Source of the DNA: DASSRQ01 sp035701665
GTDB taxonomy: Bacteria; Vulcanimicrobiota; Vulcanimicrobiia; Vulcanimicrobiales; Vulcanimicrobiaceae
Assembly (NCBI GenBank): GCA_035701665.1
Contig: DASSRQ010000163.1
Coordinates: 1-5,484, forward strand
Direction of reading: 5' to 3'
Length of the DNA: 5,484 nucleotides
Of this stretch, positions 1 to 5,484 are shown one piece after another. The first letter of the stretch is position 1. Every line of letters begins with the position of its first letter. The position numbers were made by a program, and so were the translations under genes. The notes under the pieces are model-generated. The model searched no databases and was not told the origin of the DNA. It saw only the letters and a list, made by a program, of their open reading frames with translations.

Positions 1-689
1 AGCGCGCGGCGGCAATCGACCTTGCCGGACGCAACGTGCTCGAAGCGCTGCAGACGTCGGTCAATCCGAAGGTCATCGAGACGCCGATCTTTCAAGGCGT
101 TGCGCAAAACGGTATTCAGCTGAACGTCAAAGCGCGAATCACGGTGCGCAGCAATTTGGATCGCTATGTCGGCGGTGCGGGCGAACCGACGATCGTCGCG
201 CGCGTCGGCGAAGGCGTCGTTTCCGCCGTCGGTGCTGCGGTCGATCACAAACAAGTGCTCGAGTATCCCGACCGCATCAGCAAAACGGTGCTTGCAAAGG
301 GGTTAGATGCGGGGACGGCGTTCGAGATCGTGTCGATCGATATCGCGGACGTCGACGTAGGCAAGAACATCGGCGCCGAACTGCAGATGTCGCAGGCCGA
401 AGCCGACCGCCGCATCGCGCAAGCGAAAGCCTCGGAACGCCAATACGCCGCAATGGCCGCAGAACAGGAACAGAAAGCGCAGACGCAGGCGATGCGCGCC
501 AAAGTCGTCGAGGCGGAAGCTTCGGTGCCGCTGGCAATCGCCGAAGCGTTTAAGAGCGGCAATCTCGGCGTGATGGACTATTACCGGATGAAGAACATTC
601 AGTCCGACTCCGATATGCGCGGTTCTATCTCGCAGTCGGTTTCCGGCAACGCGCCGCCCGACGCGCCGCCGCCGACGGCGAAAGCGTAA
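1..689 (+). CDS. floA: Flotillin-like protein FloA, 5'-truncated by window edge
   Basis: Flotillin-like membrane scaffold protein (YqfA/UPF0365 family), which in Bacillus organises membrane microdomains. The frame is open from base 3, giving 228 visible residues. About 100 N-terminal residues, including the membrane hairpin, lie off the left edge (B. subtilis FloA is about 331 aa). Recognition is by near-identity to the family as I recall it: AAIDLAGRN, SVNPKVIETP, KARITVR, YVGGAGEPTIVARVGEGVVS, LAKGLDAGTAFEIVSIDIAD and VDVGKNIGAELQ. These are followed by the Ala/Glu/Gln-rich helical, probably coiled-coil stretch (QAEADRRIAQAKA to MRAKVVEAEA) and the conserved tail NLGVMDYYRMKNIQSD. The GTG at 36 is an internal Val codon, not the start. 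The C-terminus ends in a Pro/Ala-rich tail (NAPPDAPPPTAKA). The next gene begins 3 bases after the TAA. In many genomes an NfeD-family gene precedes floA; it would lie outside this window. Confidence 0.96.
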   Translation, partial: RAAAIDLAGRNVLEALQTSVNPKVIETPIFQGVAQNGIQLNVKARITVRSNLDRYVGGAGEPTIVARVGEGVVSAVGAAVDHKQVLEYPDRISKTVLAKGLDAGTAFEIVSIDIADVDVGKNIGAELQMSQAEADRRIAQAKASERQYAAMAAEQEQKAQTQAMRAKVVEAEASVPLAIAEAFKSGNLGVMDYYRMKNIQSDSDMRGSISQSVSGNAPPDAPPPTAKA

Positions 690-692
690 CGC

Positions 693-1112
693 GTGGACGA
701 CATCTTCGCGGTGCTCGAACTCGCCGCGGAACAGCGGCGCAAACAGCTGCAAGCAAAGCAGGGCGCGGCTCCGGCCGCGCCTGCGGCGCCTGCGGTGGCC
801 GCTCCGGTAGCGCCTGCCGCACCTGCGGCTCCGGTTGCGCCGGCGGCAACGGCGGTGCAGCCGATCGCGTCGGTCAGCGATGCGCCGGCGTTGCCCGATC
901 CGGTAGAAGCGCCGCAGCCGCAAACCCCGGTGCAGCCGCAGGTTACGGCTGCGCCGCGACCGGTGCGCCGTCCGGCAGCGCAGCCGCTGCAGGGGATGTT
1001 CGAGGATGGGAACACTCTCTTACGAGCGGTTATCGCTAGTGAGGTCTTGGCGCCGCCGCGAGCGCTGCGAGGGGAGAACGCACTCTGGAGTCTACAACCG
1101 AACGAGCCATAG
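693..1112 (+). CDS. Small Ala/Pro-rich hypothetical protein with conserved-looking C-terminal motif
   Basis: A 139-residue protein of unknown function, starting at GTG 3 bases after the floA stop; the Shine-Dalgarno is weak, so coupling to floA is likely. It has three parts. Residues 1-23 form a probable amphipathic, charged helix (MDDIFAVLELAAEQRRKQ). Residues 24-98 are a low-complexity, probably disordered Ala/Pro/Val/Gln linker. Residues 102-126 are of ordinary composition (MFEDGNTLLRAVIASEVL, then APPRALR) and look like a short functional or docking motif. There is no signal peptide or membrane segment. Its last 28 bases overlap the proposed phoH start, and the phoH ribosome binding site lies within its coding sequence. 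It sits where Bacillus has yqfB/yqfC/yqfD but resembles none of them visibly. Collinear strand and tight packing support it as a real gene; the function cannot be named. Confidence 0.75.
   Translation: MDDIFAVLELAAEQRRKQLQAKQGAAPAAPAAPAVAAPVAPAAPAAPVAPAATAVQPIASVSDAPALPDPVEAPQPQTPVQPQVTAAPRPVRRPAAQPLQGMFEDGNTLLRAVIASEVLAPPRALRGENALWSLQPNEP
762..848 (+). repeat. Low-complexity Ala/Pro/Val coding repeat
   Basis: Degenerate GCG-CCT/GCT-CCG type codon runs encode about 29 residues of alternating AAP/VAP units (residues 24-52 of the small protein). The units are imperfect, both in DNA and in protein. This looks like a disordered linker that may vary in length between strains; it is not a tandem array with fixed period. 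Confidence 0.6.
1071..1076 (+). promoter_or_regulatory. Shine-Dalgarno GGGGAG that decides the phoH start
   Basis: GGGGAG ends 8 bases before the CTG at 1085, an ideal spacing, and is the only strong purine-rich site near the 5' end of the phoH reading frame. It lies within the coding sequence of the preceding small protein. Confidence 0.6.
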
Positions 1113-2029
1113 ATTTAAGCGGACTCAACGATCATTTTCGCCTGTTCGGAAAGTTCGACCAGAACCTCTCGACCCTTGAAGAGACTCTTTCGGTAACGCT
1201 GCACGTCGACGGAAACCGGCTCGTGGTGCAGGGCGCGCAGCCCGCAGTGGAGCAGGCGCACGACGTGCTCGAACGCGTCTTGGAAGCCGCGGTTTCCGGC
1301 GCGCACGTCACTCCGGACGACGTCGTTCTCGCTGCCTCCGACGTGCGCCGCGGGCGCAAACAAACGCTCCCGCAGACGCTGTACCGCTCGCACCGCGGAC
1401 GCGAGATCCGTCCGAAAACGCCCGGACAACGCGCGTTCGTCGAATCGATCGAACGCAACACGCTGACGTTCGGCATCGGACCCGCCGGCACGGGCAAAAC
1501 CTTTCTTGCCGTGGTCATGGCCGTTCGCGCGCTGCGCGCTCGCGAGATCTCGCGCGTGATTTTATCGCGTCCCGCGGTTGAAGCCGGCGAAAAACTCGGC
1601 TTTCTGCCCGGCGATTTGAAAGAGAAAGTCGATCCGTATCTGCGCCCGCTGTACGATTCGCTGGGCGAATTGCTCGACGATTCCATCGTCGAACGGTACA
1701 TCGAGCGCGGCGTGATCGAAGTCGCGCCGCTGGCGTATATGCGCGGACGCACGCTTTCGGAAGCGTTTATTATCTTGGACGAAGCGCAGAATGCGACGCG
1801 CGAACAGCTCAAGATGTTCTTGACGCGTTTGGGCGCTGGTTCGAAGATGATCGTCAACGGCGACATCACGCAGATCGATCTGCCGTCAGGCGCGACCAGC
1901 GGACTGCTCGAAGCGCAGCGGCGATTCGAAGGCATCGACGACATCGGCGTGGTGACGCTGAACGAAACGGACGTCGTGCGCCATCCGCTCGTCGCGAAGA
2001 TCATTCGCGCGTACGCAAGCGGATCGTGA
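1085..2029 (+). CDS. phoH: PhoH family ATPase (probable CTG start)
   Basis: Cytoplasmic PhoH/YbeZ-type P-loop ATPase, an RNA-associated partner of YbeY in rRNA maturation and ribosome quality control. With the CTG start it has 314 residues, close to the usual 320. The N-terminal family region is present (LNDHFRLFGKFDQNLSTLEE, residues 15-34). Walker A is GPAGTGKT at 132-139, Walker B is FIILDEAQN with D232-E233, and NGDITQIDLP begins at N258. The first ATG/GTG/TTG in frame is the GTG at 1223, which would remove 46 residues including the clearly conserved LFG region. The frame is closed by TGA at 1040, and between there and 1223 the only near-cognate start with a Shine-Dalgarno is CTG 1085 (ATA 1109 lacks one). 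The gene overlaps the upstream gene by 28 bases and ybeY by 4 (GTGA). Identity is certain; the start codon is inferred. Confidence 0.95.
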   Translation: MESTTERAIDLSGLNDHFRLFGKFDQNLSTLEETLSVTLHVDGNRLVVQGAQPAVEQAHDVLERVLEAAVSGAHVTPDDVVLAASDVRRGRKQTLPQTLYRSHRGREIRPKTPGQRAFVESIERNTLTFGIGPAGTGKTFLAVVMAVRALRAREISRVILSRPAVEAGEKLGFLPGDLKEKVDPYLRPLYDSLGELLDDSIVERYIERGVIEVAPLAYMRGRTLSEAFIILDEAQNATREQLKMFLTRLGAGSKMIVNGDITQIDLPSGATSGLLEAQRRFEGIDDIGVVTLNETDVVRHPLVAKIIRAYASGS

Positions 2030-2481
2030 TCCATTATTCGAATGCCGTGCGAAAAAGCGGCGTGGACGCGCGCGCGCTCAAAACGACGGCGCGCGAACTG
2101 CTCAAAGCGGTGGACGAAGAAGGCGCATCGCTGTCGATCGCACTGGTAAACGACAAGACGATCGCGGAGATCAATCGCGATCACCGCGGCAAAGACAAAC
2201 CGACGGACGTGCTGAGCTTTCCGCTGGAACCCGATGCGACGGCCGGCCCGGAACGGCTGTTGGGCGATGTGGTGATCAGCATCGACACGGCGAAGCGTCA
2301 AGCCGCCGACTACGATGCGACGCTGCAGCGCGAACTGTACCGGCTGCTCATTCACGGATTGCTGCATATCTTGGGACACGACCACGAAGAGCCGGACGAG
2401 CGGCGCCGCATGGAGGCCGAAGAACGGCGTCTGGCGCAAGCTATCGGCATGCCCTGGCCGTATGACGATGCAAGAGCCTAA
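2026..2481 (+). CDS. ybeY: Endoribonuclease / rRNA maturation factor YbeY
   Basis: Zinc-dependent single-strand endoribonuclease acting in 16S rRNA 3'-end maturation and removal of defective 70S ribosomes. The protein is 151 aa, normal for the family. It shows the metal motif HGLLHILGHDH with putative zinc ligands H110, H114 and H120. It also has the upstream signature NRDHRGKDKPTDVLSFPL (residues 50-67), in which R54 appears to match the catalytically important Arg of E. coli YbeY, and LGDVVIS at 79-85. The GTG start overlaps the phoH TGA as GTGA, which implies translational coupling and matched production of two proteins known to work together. In Bacillus the 7TM-HD gene pgpH lies between phoH and ybeY; here it is absent. 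The 3' end overlaps the next gene by 20 bases. Confidence 0.97.
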   Translation: MIHYSNAVRKSGVDARALKTTARELLKAVDEEGASLSIALVNDKTIAEINRDHRGKDKPTDVLSFPLEPDATAGPERLLGDVVISIDTAKRQAADYDATLQRELYRLLIHGLLHILGHDHEEPDERRRMEAEERRLAQAIGMPWPYDDARA

Positions 2482-3214
2482 ACGGTACGTTCCGATCGAA
2501 GAGGTCAAAGTCTGGCGCTCGTTCCACTACGCGCTGGCCGGCATCGTGTATTGCGTGCGGACGCAGCCGAATTTCCGCATTCATTTGATCGTTGCGGCGC
2601 TCGTGATGATCGCGACGCTGTATCTGCATCTGGAGCGGATCTATCTCATCGCGATCGTTTTGGCGATCGGCTTCGTGCTGACGCTCGAACTGCTGAACAC
2701 CGCCGTGGAGGCAATCGTCGACCTGGTCTCGCCGCAGATCCACCCGCTTGCGAAGACGGCGAAGGACGCGGCTGCGGGCGCTGTGTTCGTCGGTACGGTC
2801 GCGGCGATGATCGTCGGCTACTTGGCCTTCTACCAAGGCATCCAGCAGGGCGGAACGCGCGTCTACGACGCGGTCGCTCAGATACCGGCCAACGTGGTGC
2901 TGGTCATGCTGACCGTCGCCCTTATCGCGTCGCTTTTTGCCAAGGCCATCGCCGGAGACGCCCCGCGGTCGATGATTCAAGGGGGGCTTGCCTCCTCGCA
3001 TACGGCTATGGCGTTTGCGGCGGCCACCGGCCTCTCGCTAATCTTTCAGCGGCCGCTGGTGGCGGTGCTCGCCTTCTTCCTGGCGCTGCTTGTCGCGCAG
3101 AGCCGCGTGGAGGCGCGGATCCATACGATCCTCGAAGCCGTGTGGGGTGGCATTATCGGCATGCTCGCTGCGGTTCTCATCTACGTCTTGGTGCGCTCGC
3201 ACCTTGTGCTATAA
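2462..3214 (+). CDS. dgkA: DgkA/UdpK-type lipid kinase fused to a PAP2-like phosphatase domain
   Basis: A 250-residue integral membrane protein with two domains. Residues about 15-125 are prokaryotic diacylglycerol/undecaprenol kinase: NFRIH at 37-41, ELLNTAVE with E76, N79 and E83, HPLAKTAKDAAAGAV with K101-D102. The E-N-E-K-D spacing equals that of E. coli DgkA (E69, N72, E76, K94, D95). The position matching E. coli E28 appears to be Gln35. Residues about 140-250 are PAP2-like: GGLASSHTA (H180) resembles the PSGH motif, and SRVEARIHTILE (S214 to E225) resembles SRx5Hx3D with Glu for Asp. About seven hydrophobic segments are visible. By family knowledge, Gram-positive-type homologues act on undecaprenol, so both halves could feed undecaprenyl phosphate; this is inference. 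ATG 2462 was chosen because it precedes the domain by a normal leader; ATG 2468 is equally possible and neither has a clear ribosome binding site, so coupling to ybeY is likely. Confidence 0.9.
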   Translation: MTMQEPKRYVPIEEVKVWRSFHYALAGIVYCVRTQPNFRIHLIVAALVMIATLYLHLERIYLIAIVLAIGFVLTLELLNTAVEAIVDLVSPQIHPLAKTAKDAAAGAVFVGTVAAMIVGYLAFYQGIQQGGTRVYDAVAQIPANVVLVMLTVALIASLFAKAIAGDAPRSMIQGGLASSHTAMAFAAATGLSLIFQRPLVAVLAFFLALLVAQSRVEARIHTILEAVWGGIIGMLAAVLIYVLVRSHLVL

Positions 3215-3215
3215 T
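3188..3215 (+). promoter_or_regulatory. Extended -10 sigma70-type promoter upstream of the CNNM gene
   Basis: TATAAT at 3210-3215 is a perfect -10 hexamer and is preceded by TGC, giving an extended -10 (TGnTATAAT). A poor -35 match, TTGGTG at 3188-3193, lies 16 bases upstream. The TAA stop of the upstream gene lies within the -10. Transcription would start near 3222, leaving a leader of about 38 bases before ATG 3260. In GC-rich DNA this AT-rich hexamer stands out, and it sits at the only true gene gap in the window, so it probably starts a second transcript for the CNNM-cdd-recO genes. Confidence 0.5.
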
Positions 3216-3259
3216 GGCCTGCGTCATTGGAACCGCTAAGTAGTCAGCCGACCGCCCAC

Positions 3260-4561
3260 ATGCTCTCGGGGCCCGAGATCCTCGCGCTCGTCGTCCTCGT
3301 GGTGTTGGCGGCGTTTTTTGCCGCATCCGAGGCCGCCCTGGTCGGCGTTTCGCGCATCCGCGCCAAGGCGATGGTCGAACGCGGCATCAAGCGTGCCCGC
3401 GCCGTCGTCGAACTCACGGAAGACCGCAACCGTTTTCTGACCTCGATCCTCATCGGCAACACGATCGTGCTGCTGGCCTCGGATTCGGTCGCCACGTACC
3501 TTTTCATCAAAGCGAACCTTCCGAACGCGGCGCTGCTTTCGACCGTCGTGATGACGTTCGTGCTGCTGCTGTTCGGCGAGATCATACCGAAGACGATCGC
3601 CGTTTCGGACAACGAGCGCTGGGCGCTGCGGCTTGCGCCGCAGATGCGGTGGGTCGCGTGGTTCCTCACGCCGCTGGTGTGGCTGTTCATGGGGCTGACG
3701 AACATCATCGTGCGCCCGTTCGGCATCAAACACGCGCATCAAATCTTCGTAACGGAAGAAGACATCCGCGCGCTGGTCAACGTCGGCGCCGAGCAGAAGG
3801 TGCTCGAAGAACAAGAGCGCGAGATGATCCATTCGGTCATCGAGTTCGGCGACACGATCGTGCGAGAAGTGATGACGCCGCGTCCGAAAGTGGTGGCTGT
3901 ATCCGCCGATGCATCGCCGCGGCGCGCGCTGGATTACGTCATTGCCGAAGGCTACTCGAAGATGCCGGTCTACGAAGAAACGAAGGACGACATCATCGGC
4001 ATCGTGCACGACCGCGAGCTGCTGATCGCGCTTGCTGACGGTTCGCTGAGTTCGACGTCCATCCGGCGCTTGATGCGCCCGGCAGTGCACGTTCCGGAGA
4101 ACAAAAAGATCGCCGAACTGCTGCGCGAGATGCAGCGCGACAAGTTCACGATGGCTGTTGTCGTCGACGAATACGGCGGCACGGCGGGCGTCGTAACGAT
4201 GGAAGACCTGCTCGAAGAGATCGTCGGCGAGATTCGCGACGAGCACGACGAAGGCGAAGAAGAACCGCTGCGCATCATCGGCGACCACGAAGCGATCGCG
4301 GATTCGGGCGTCAATATCGAAGACGTCAACGCGAAACTCGGCACGCATCTGCCGCACGAAGAGTTCGAAACCATCGGCGGGTTCACCATGGGGCTGTTCG
4401 GACGCTTGCCGCACGAAGGCGAAGAGATCGACGCCGACGACCACACGCGTCTGAAGGTCGAGCGCATGCGCGGCCGGCGCATTCTCGCGGTTCGCATCAT
4501 GAACGGCGGCCGCCCACAGGAAGAACACGCAGAGCAGGCAGCCGATGAAGCAGCCCACTGA
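3260..4561 (+). CDS. CNNM/CBS-domain membrane protein (HlyC/CorC family, possible Mg2+ transporter)
   Basis: Inner-membrane protein of the CNNM (DUF21) - CBS pair - CorC_HlyC architecture, 433 aa, typical full length. Homologues are linked to Mg2+/Co2+ export or resistance. The membrane domain spans residues about 5-155, with FFAASEAALVGVSRIRAK at 19-36, ILIGNTIV at 63-70, FGEIIPKTIA at 105-114 and a last segment WVAWFLTPLVWLFMG. The CBS pair covers about 200-330: VMTPRPKVVAV, YSKMPVYEE, IIGIVHDREL, then LMRPAVHVPE, MAVVVDEYGGTAGVVTMEDL and EEIVGEI. After an acidic linker (DEHDEGEEEP) comes the C-terminal CorC_HlyC domain, about 336-413, with FETIGGFTMGLFGRLPHEGE. ATG 3260 places the first membrane segment normally. 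An in-frame TTG at 3227 would add 11 residues but lies about 5 bases after the predicted transcription start and lacks a ribosome binding site; ATG 3260 also has no clear one. The substrate cannot be told from sequence. Confidence 0.93.
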   Translation: MLSGPEILALVVLVVLAAFFAASEAALVGVSRIRAKAMVERGIKRARAVVELTEDRNRFLTSILIGNTIVLLASDSVATYLFIKANLPNAALLSTVVMTFVLLLFGEIIPKTIAVSDNERWALRLAPQMRWVAWFLTPLVWLFMGLTNIIVRPFGIKHAHQIFVTEEDIRALVNVGAEQKVLEEQEREMIHSVIEFGDTIVREVMTPRPKVVAVSADASPRRALDYVIAEGYSKMPVYEETKDDIIGIVHDRELLIALADGSLSSTSIRRLMRPAVHVPENKKIAELLREMQRDKFTMAVVVDEYGGTAGVVTMEDLLEEIVGEIRDEHDEGEEEPLRIIGDHEAIADSGVNIEDVNAKLGTHLPHEEFETIGGFTMGLFGRLPHEGEEIDADDHTRLKVERMRGRRILAVRIMNGGRPQEEHAEQAADEAAH

Positions 4562-4940
4562 CGGGGTGATGGATCGCGCGCGCGAGGTTCGAACCCGCGC
4601 GTACGCTCCGTATTCGAAGTTCGGCGTCGGTGCGATCCTCGTAACGCCGGATGGTACAACGTTCGGCGGCTGCAACGTGGAAAACGCGAGCTACGGGCTT
4701 GCCATTTGCGCGGAACGAAGCGCCGCGGTTAGCGCGGTTTCCGCGGGCTACCGCGAGTTCACGGAAGTGTACGTTGCGGGTCCTGCAGATGTCGCGGTGA
4801 CACCGTGCGGCGCATGCCGGCAGTTCTTGAGCGAGTTCAATCGCACCATGACCGTGCATTGCACGACGCCGGACGGTATTCAAACGACCACGCTGGACAA
4901 GCTGCTTCCGGGAGCATTCGGGCCGGACGATCTCTCATGA
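4545..4940 (+). CDS. cdd: Cytidine deaminase
   Basis: Zinc-dependent cytidine/deoxycytidine deaminase of pyrimidine salvage, converting (deoxy)cytidine to (deoxy)uridine in the cytoplasm. The protein is 131 aa, matching the small homotetrameric type (B. subtilis Cdd is 136 aa). Motifs visible are YAPYSKFGVGA at 20-30, the nucleoside-binding CNVENASYG at 43-51 (N44, E46), ICAER at 54-58 with zinc ligand C55 and proton-shuttle E57, and PCGACRQ at 87-93 with zinc ligands C88 and C91. ATG 4545 gives the usual 19 residues before YAPYS and has a weak AGG 6 bases upstream. ATG 4569 is possible but gives a short N-terminus. The start overlaps the end of the CNNM gene by 17 bases and the stop overlaps recO by 4, suggesting coupled translation. 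In Bacillus cdd is followed by era, which is not here. Confidence 0.97.
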   Translation: MKQPTDGVMDRAREVRTRAYAPYSKFGVGAILVTPDGTTFGGCNVENASYGLAICAERSAAVSAVSAGYREFTEVYVAGPADVAVTPCGACRQFLSEFNRTMTVHCTTPDGIQTTTLDKLLPGAFGPDDLS

Positions 4941-5484
4941 GCTCGACGCCGCGCGTCTATAAGACGTCGGCAATCGTTCTGCGCGGACGCGCATATGGCG
5001 AAGCCGACCGGATCCTGACGCTGTTTACAACCGAGCGCGGCAAAGTCGATGCGATCGCCAAAGGCGTGCGCCGTACGAAGAGTACCATGGGCGGACGCCT
5101 GGAGTTTTCGAACGAGGTGCAGTTGACGATGCACCGCGGACGCAATCTGGACGTCGTGTCGTCTGCCGAGATCGAACGCGCGAACTGGCTCGGCATCGTT
5201 CAGCCCGAGCGCTACGCCGCGGCAAACGTCGTGATCGAGTTGATCGACGGATTCAGCGAGCCGGATCTGCCGCTGCCGGACGTTTACGACTTGCTTTCGC
5301 GCGTCTTGATCGCGATCTCGCGGAGCGACGAGCCGTTGGGACTGCTGCCGCGCTTTTCGCTGCGGTTACTCGACGCGCTGGGGCTTGCGCCCGCGGCCGA
5401 CGTCTGCGCGCGTTGCGGTTCGTCGCTCGATGACCGGGACGCATGGCTGGACCTCGAGCAGAGCGGCTTTGCGTGCGAGAAGTG
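4937..5484 (+). CDS. recO: DNA repair protein RecO, 3'-truncated by window edge
   Basis: RecO mediates loading of RecA onto SSB-coated DNA in the RecFOR pathway and anneals complementary strands. The first 182 residues are visible out of about 240-255, with no in-frame stop to the window end. The N-terminal OB-fold region has VYKTSAIVLRGRAYGEADRI (7-26), LTLFTTERGK and AIAKGVRRTKSTMGGRLE, all typical of RecO. A helical region follows (ERYAAANVVIELID, LLPRFSLRLLDALGL). Next comes a zinc-finger start, VCARCG with C157 and C160, and ACEK with C180; the final partial codon TG- probably encodes the fourth Cys, which would complete a CxxC-x(n)-CxxC finger. ATG 4937 overlaps the cdd stop as ATGA. 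Confidence 0.95.
   Translation, partial: MSSTPRVYKTSAIVLRGRAYGEADRILTLFTTERGKVDAIAKGVRRTKSTMGGRLEFSNEVQLTMHRGRNLDVVSSAEIERANWLGIVQPERYAAANVVIELIDGFSEPDLPLPDVYDLLSRVLIAISRSDEPLGLLPRFSLRLLDALGLAPAADVCARCGSSLDDRDAWLDLEQSGFACEK

Noticed and set aside
762..848. Possible CRISPR or tandem-repeat array
   Set aside because: The repetition is irregular Ala/Pro/Val codon runs inside a reading frame, with no constant repeat-spacer structure.
2315..2461. Upstream extension of the DgkA-PAP2 frame into ybeY
   Set aside because: The extra 49 residues are Cys/Arg-rich, unlike any DgkA N-terminus, and are the out-of-frame reading of the YbeY metal-site region; ATG 2462 fits the family.
1132..2508. Long antisense open frame of 458 codons opposite phoH and ybeY
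   Set aside because: Its product is Arg/Ser-rich without recognisable domains, and it mirrors two certain genes on the + strand. GC-biased codon use commonly leaves antisense frames open.
3214..3243. Nine-codon ORF starting at ATG 3214 within the promoter region, a possible leader peptide
   Set aside because: The ATG overlaps the predicted -10, so it would precede the transcription start; there is no ribosome binding site and no attenuator hairpin downstream.
3215..3259. Rho-independent terminator after the kinase-fusion gene
   Set aside because: I found no GC-rich stem followed by a T run; the segment looks like an unstructured leader.
3236..4675. Antisense open frame of 479 codons opposite the CNNM gene and start of cdd
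   Set aside because: The product is dominated by Arg, Asp, His and Val as expected from the complement of GC-rich codons. The + strand CNNM gene is complete with all domains.

Overview
The window is a compact, GC-rich bacterial housekeeping segment with every gene on the + strand and almost no intergenic DNA. Gene order is floA (5' part cut off by the window edge), a small Ala/Pro-rich protein, phoH, ybeY, a dgkA-PAP2 fusion, a CNNM/CBS (HlyC/CorC-type) membrane protein, cdd, and recO (3' part cut off). The order floA ... phoH - ybeY - dgkA - cdd - recO matches the well-known Bacillus subtilis yqf/era-region cluster, so gene identities are supported by both sequence and context.

The Gram-positive-style flotillin, the DgkA/UdpK-type kinase and this synteny point to a non-sporulating, GC-rich bacterium of the Terrabacteria type. 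A little-cultured phylum such as Eremiobacterota (WPS-2) is plausible, but that is only an impression from composition and protein style. No rRNA or other taxonomic marker is present.

Region by region: 1-1112 holds the flotillin-like scaffold and the small protein. 1085-2481 holds the RNA/ribosome pair PhoH and YbeY. 2462-3214 encodes a predicted lipid-carrier kinase fused to a PAP2-like domain. 3188-3215 carries a good extended -10 promoter inside the end of that gene, apparently driving the CNNM gene. 3260-5484 holds CNNM, cytidine deaminase and RecO. Most junctions overlap (GTGA, ATGA, or 17-28 bases), which suggests translational coupling in one or two transcripts.

The genes cover envelope organisation (FloA, DgkA-PAP2, CNNM), RNA maturation and ribosome quality control (PhoH, YbeY), pyrimidine salvage (Cdd) and recombinational repair (RecO). 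I see no mobile element, CRISPR, tRNA, rRNA or defence locus, and no convincing undescribed system. The points most worth a second look are the apparent CTG start of phoH, the kinase-phosphatase fusion with altered PAP2 motifs, the small protein with a conserved-looking C-terminal motif, and the promoter embedded in a stop codon.
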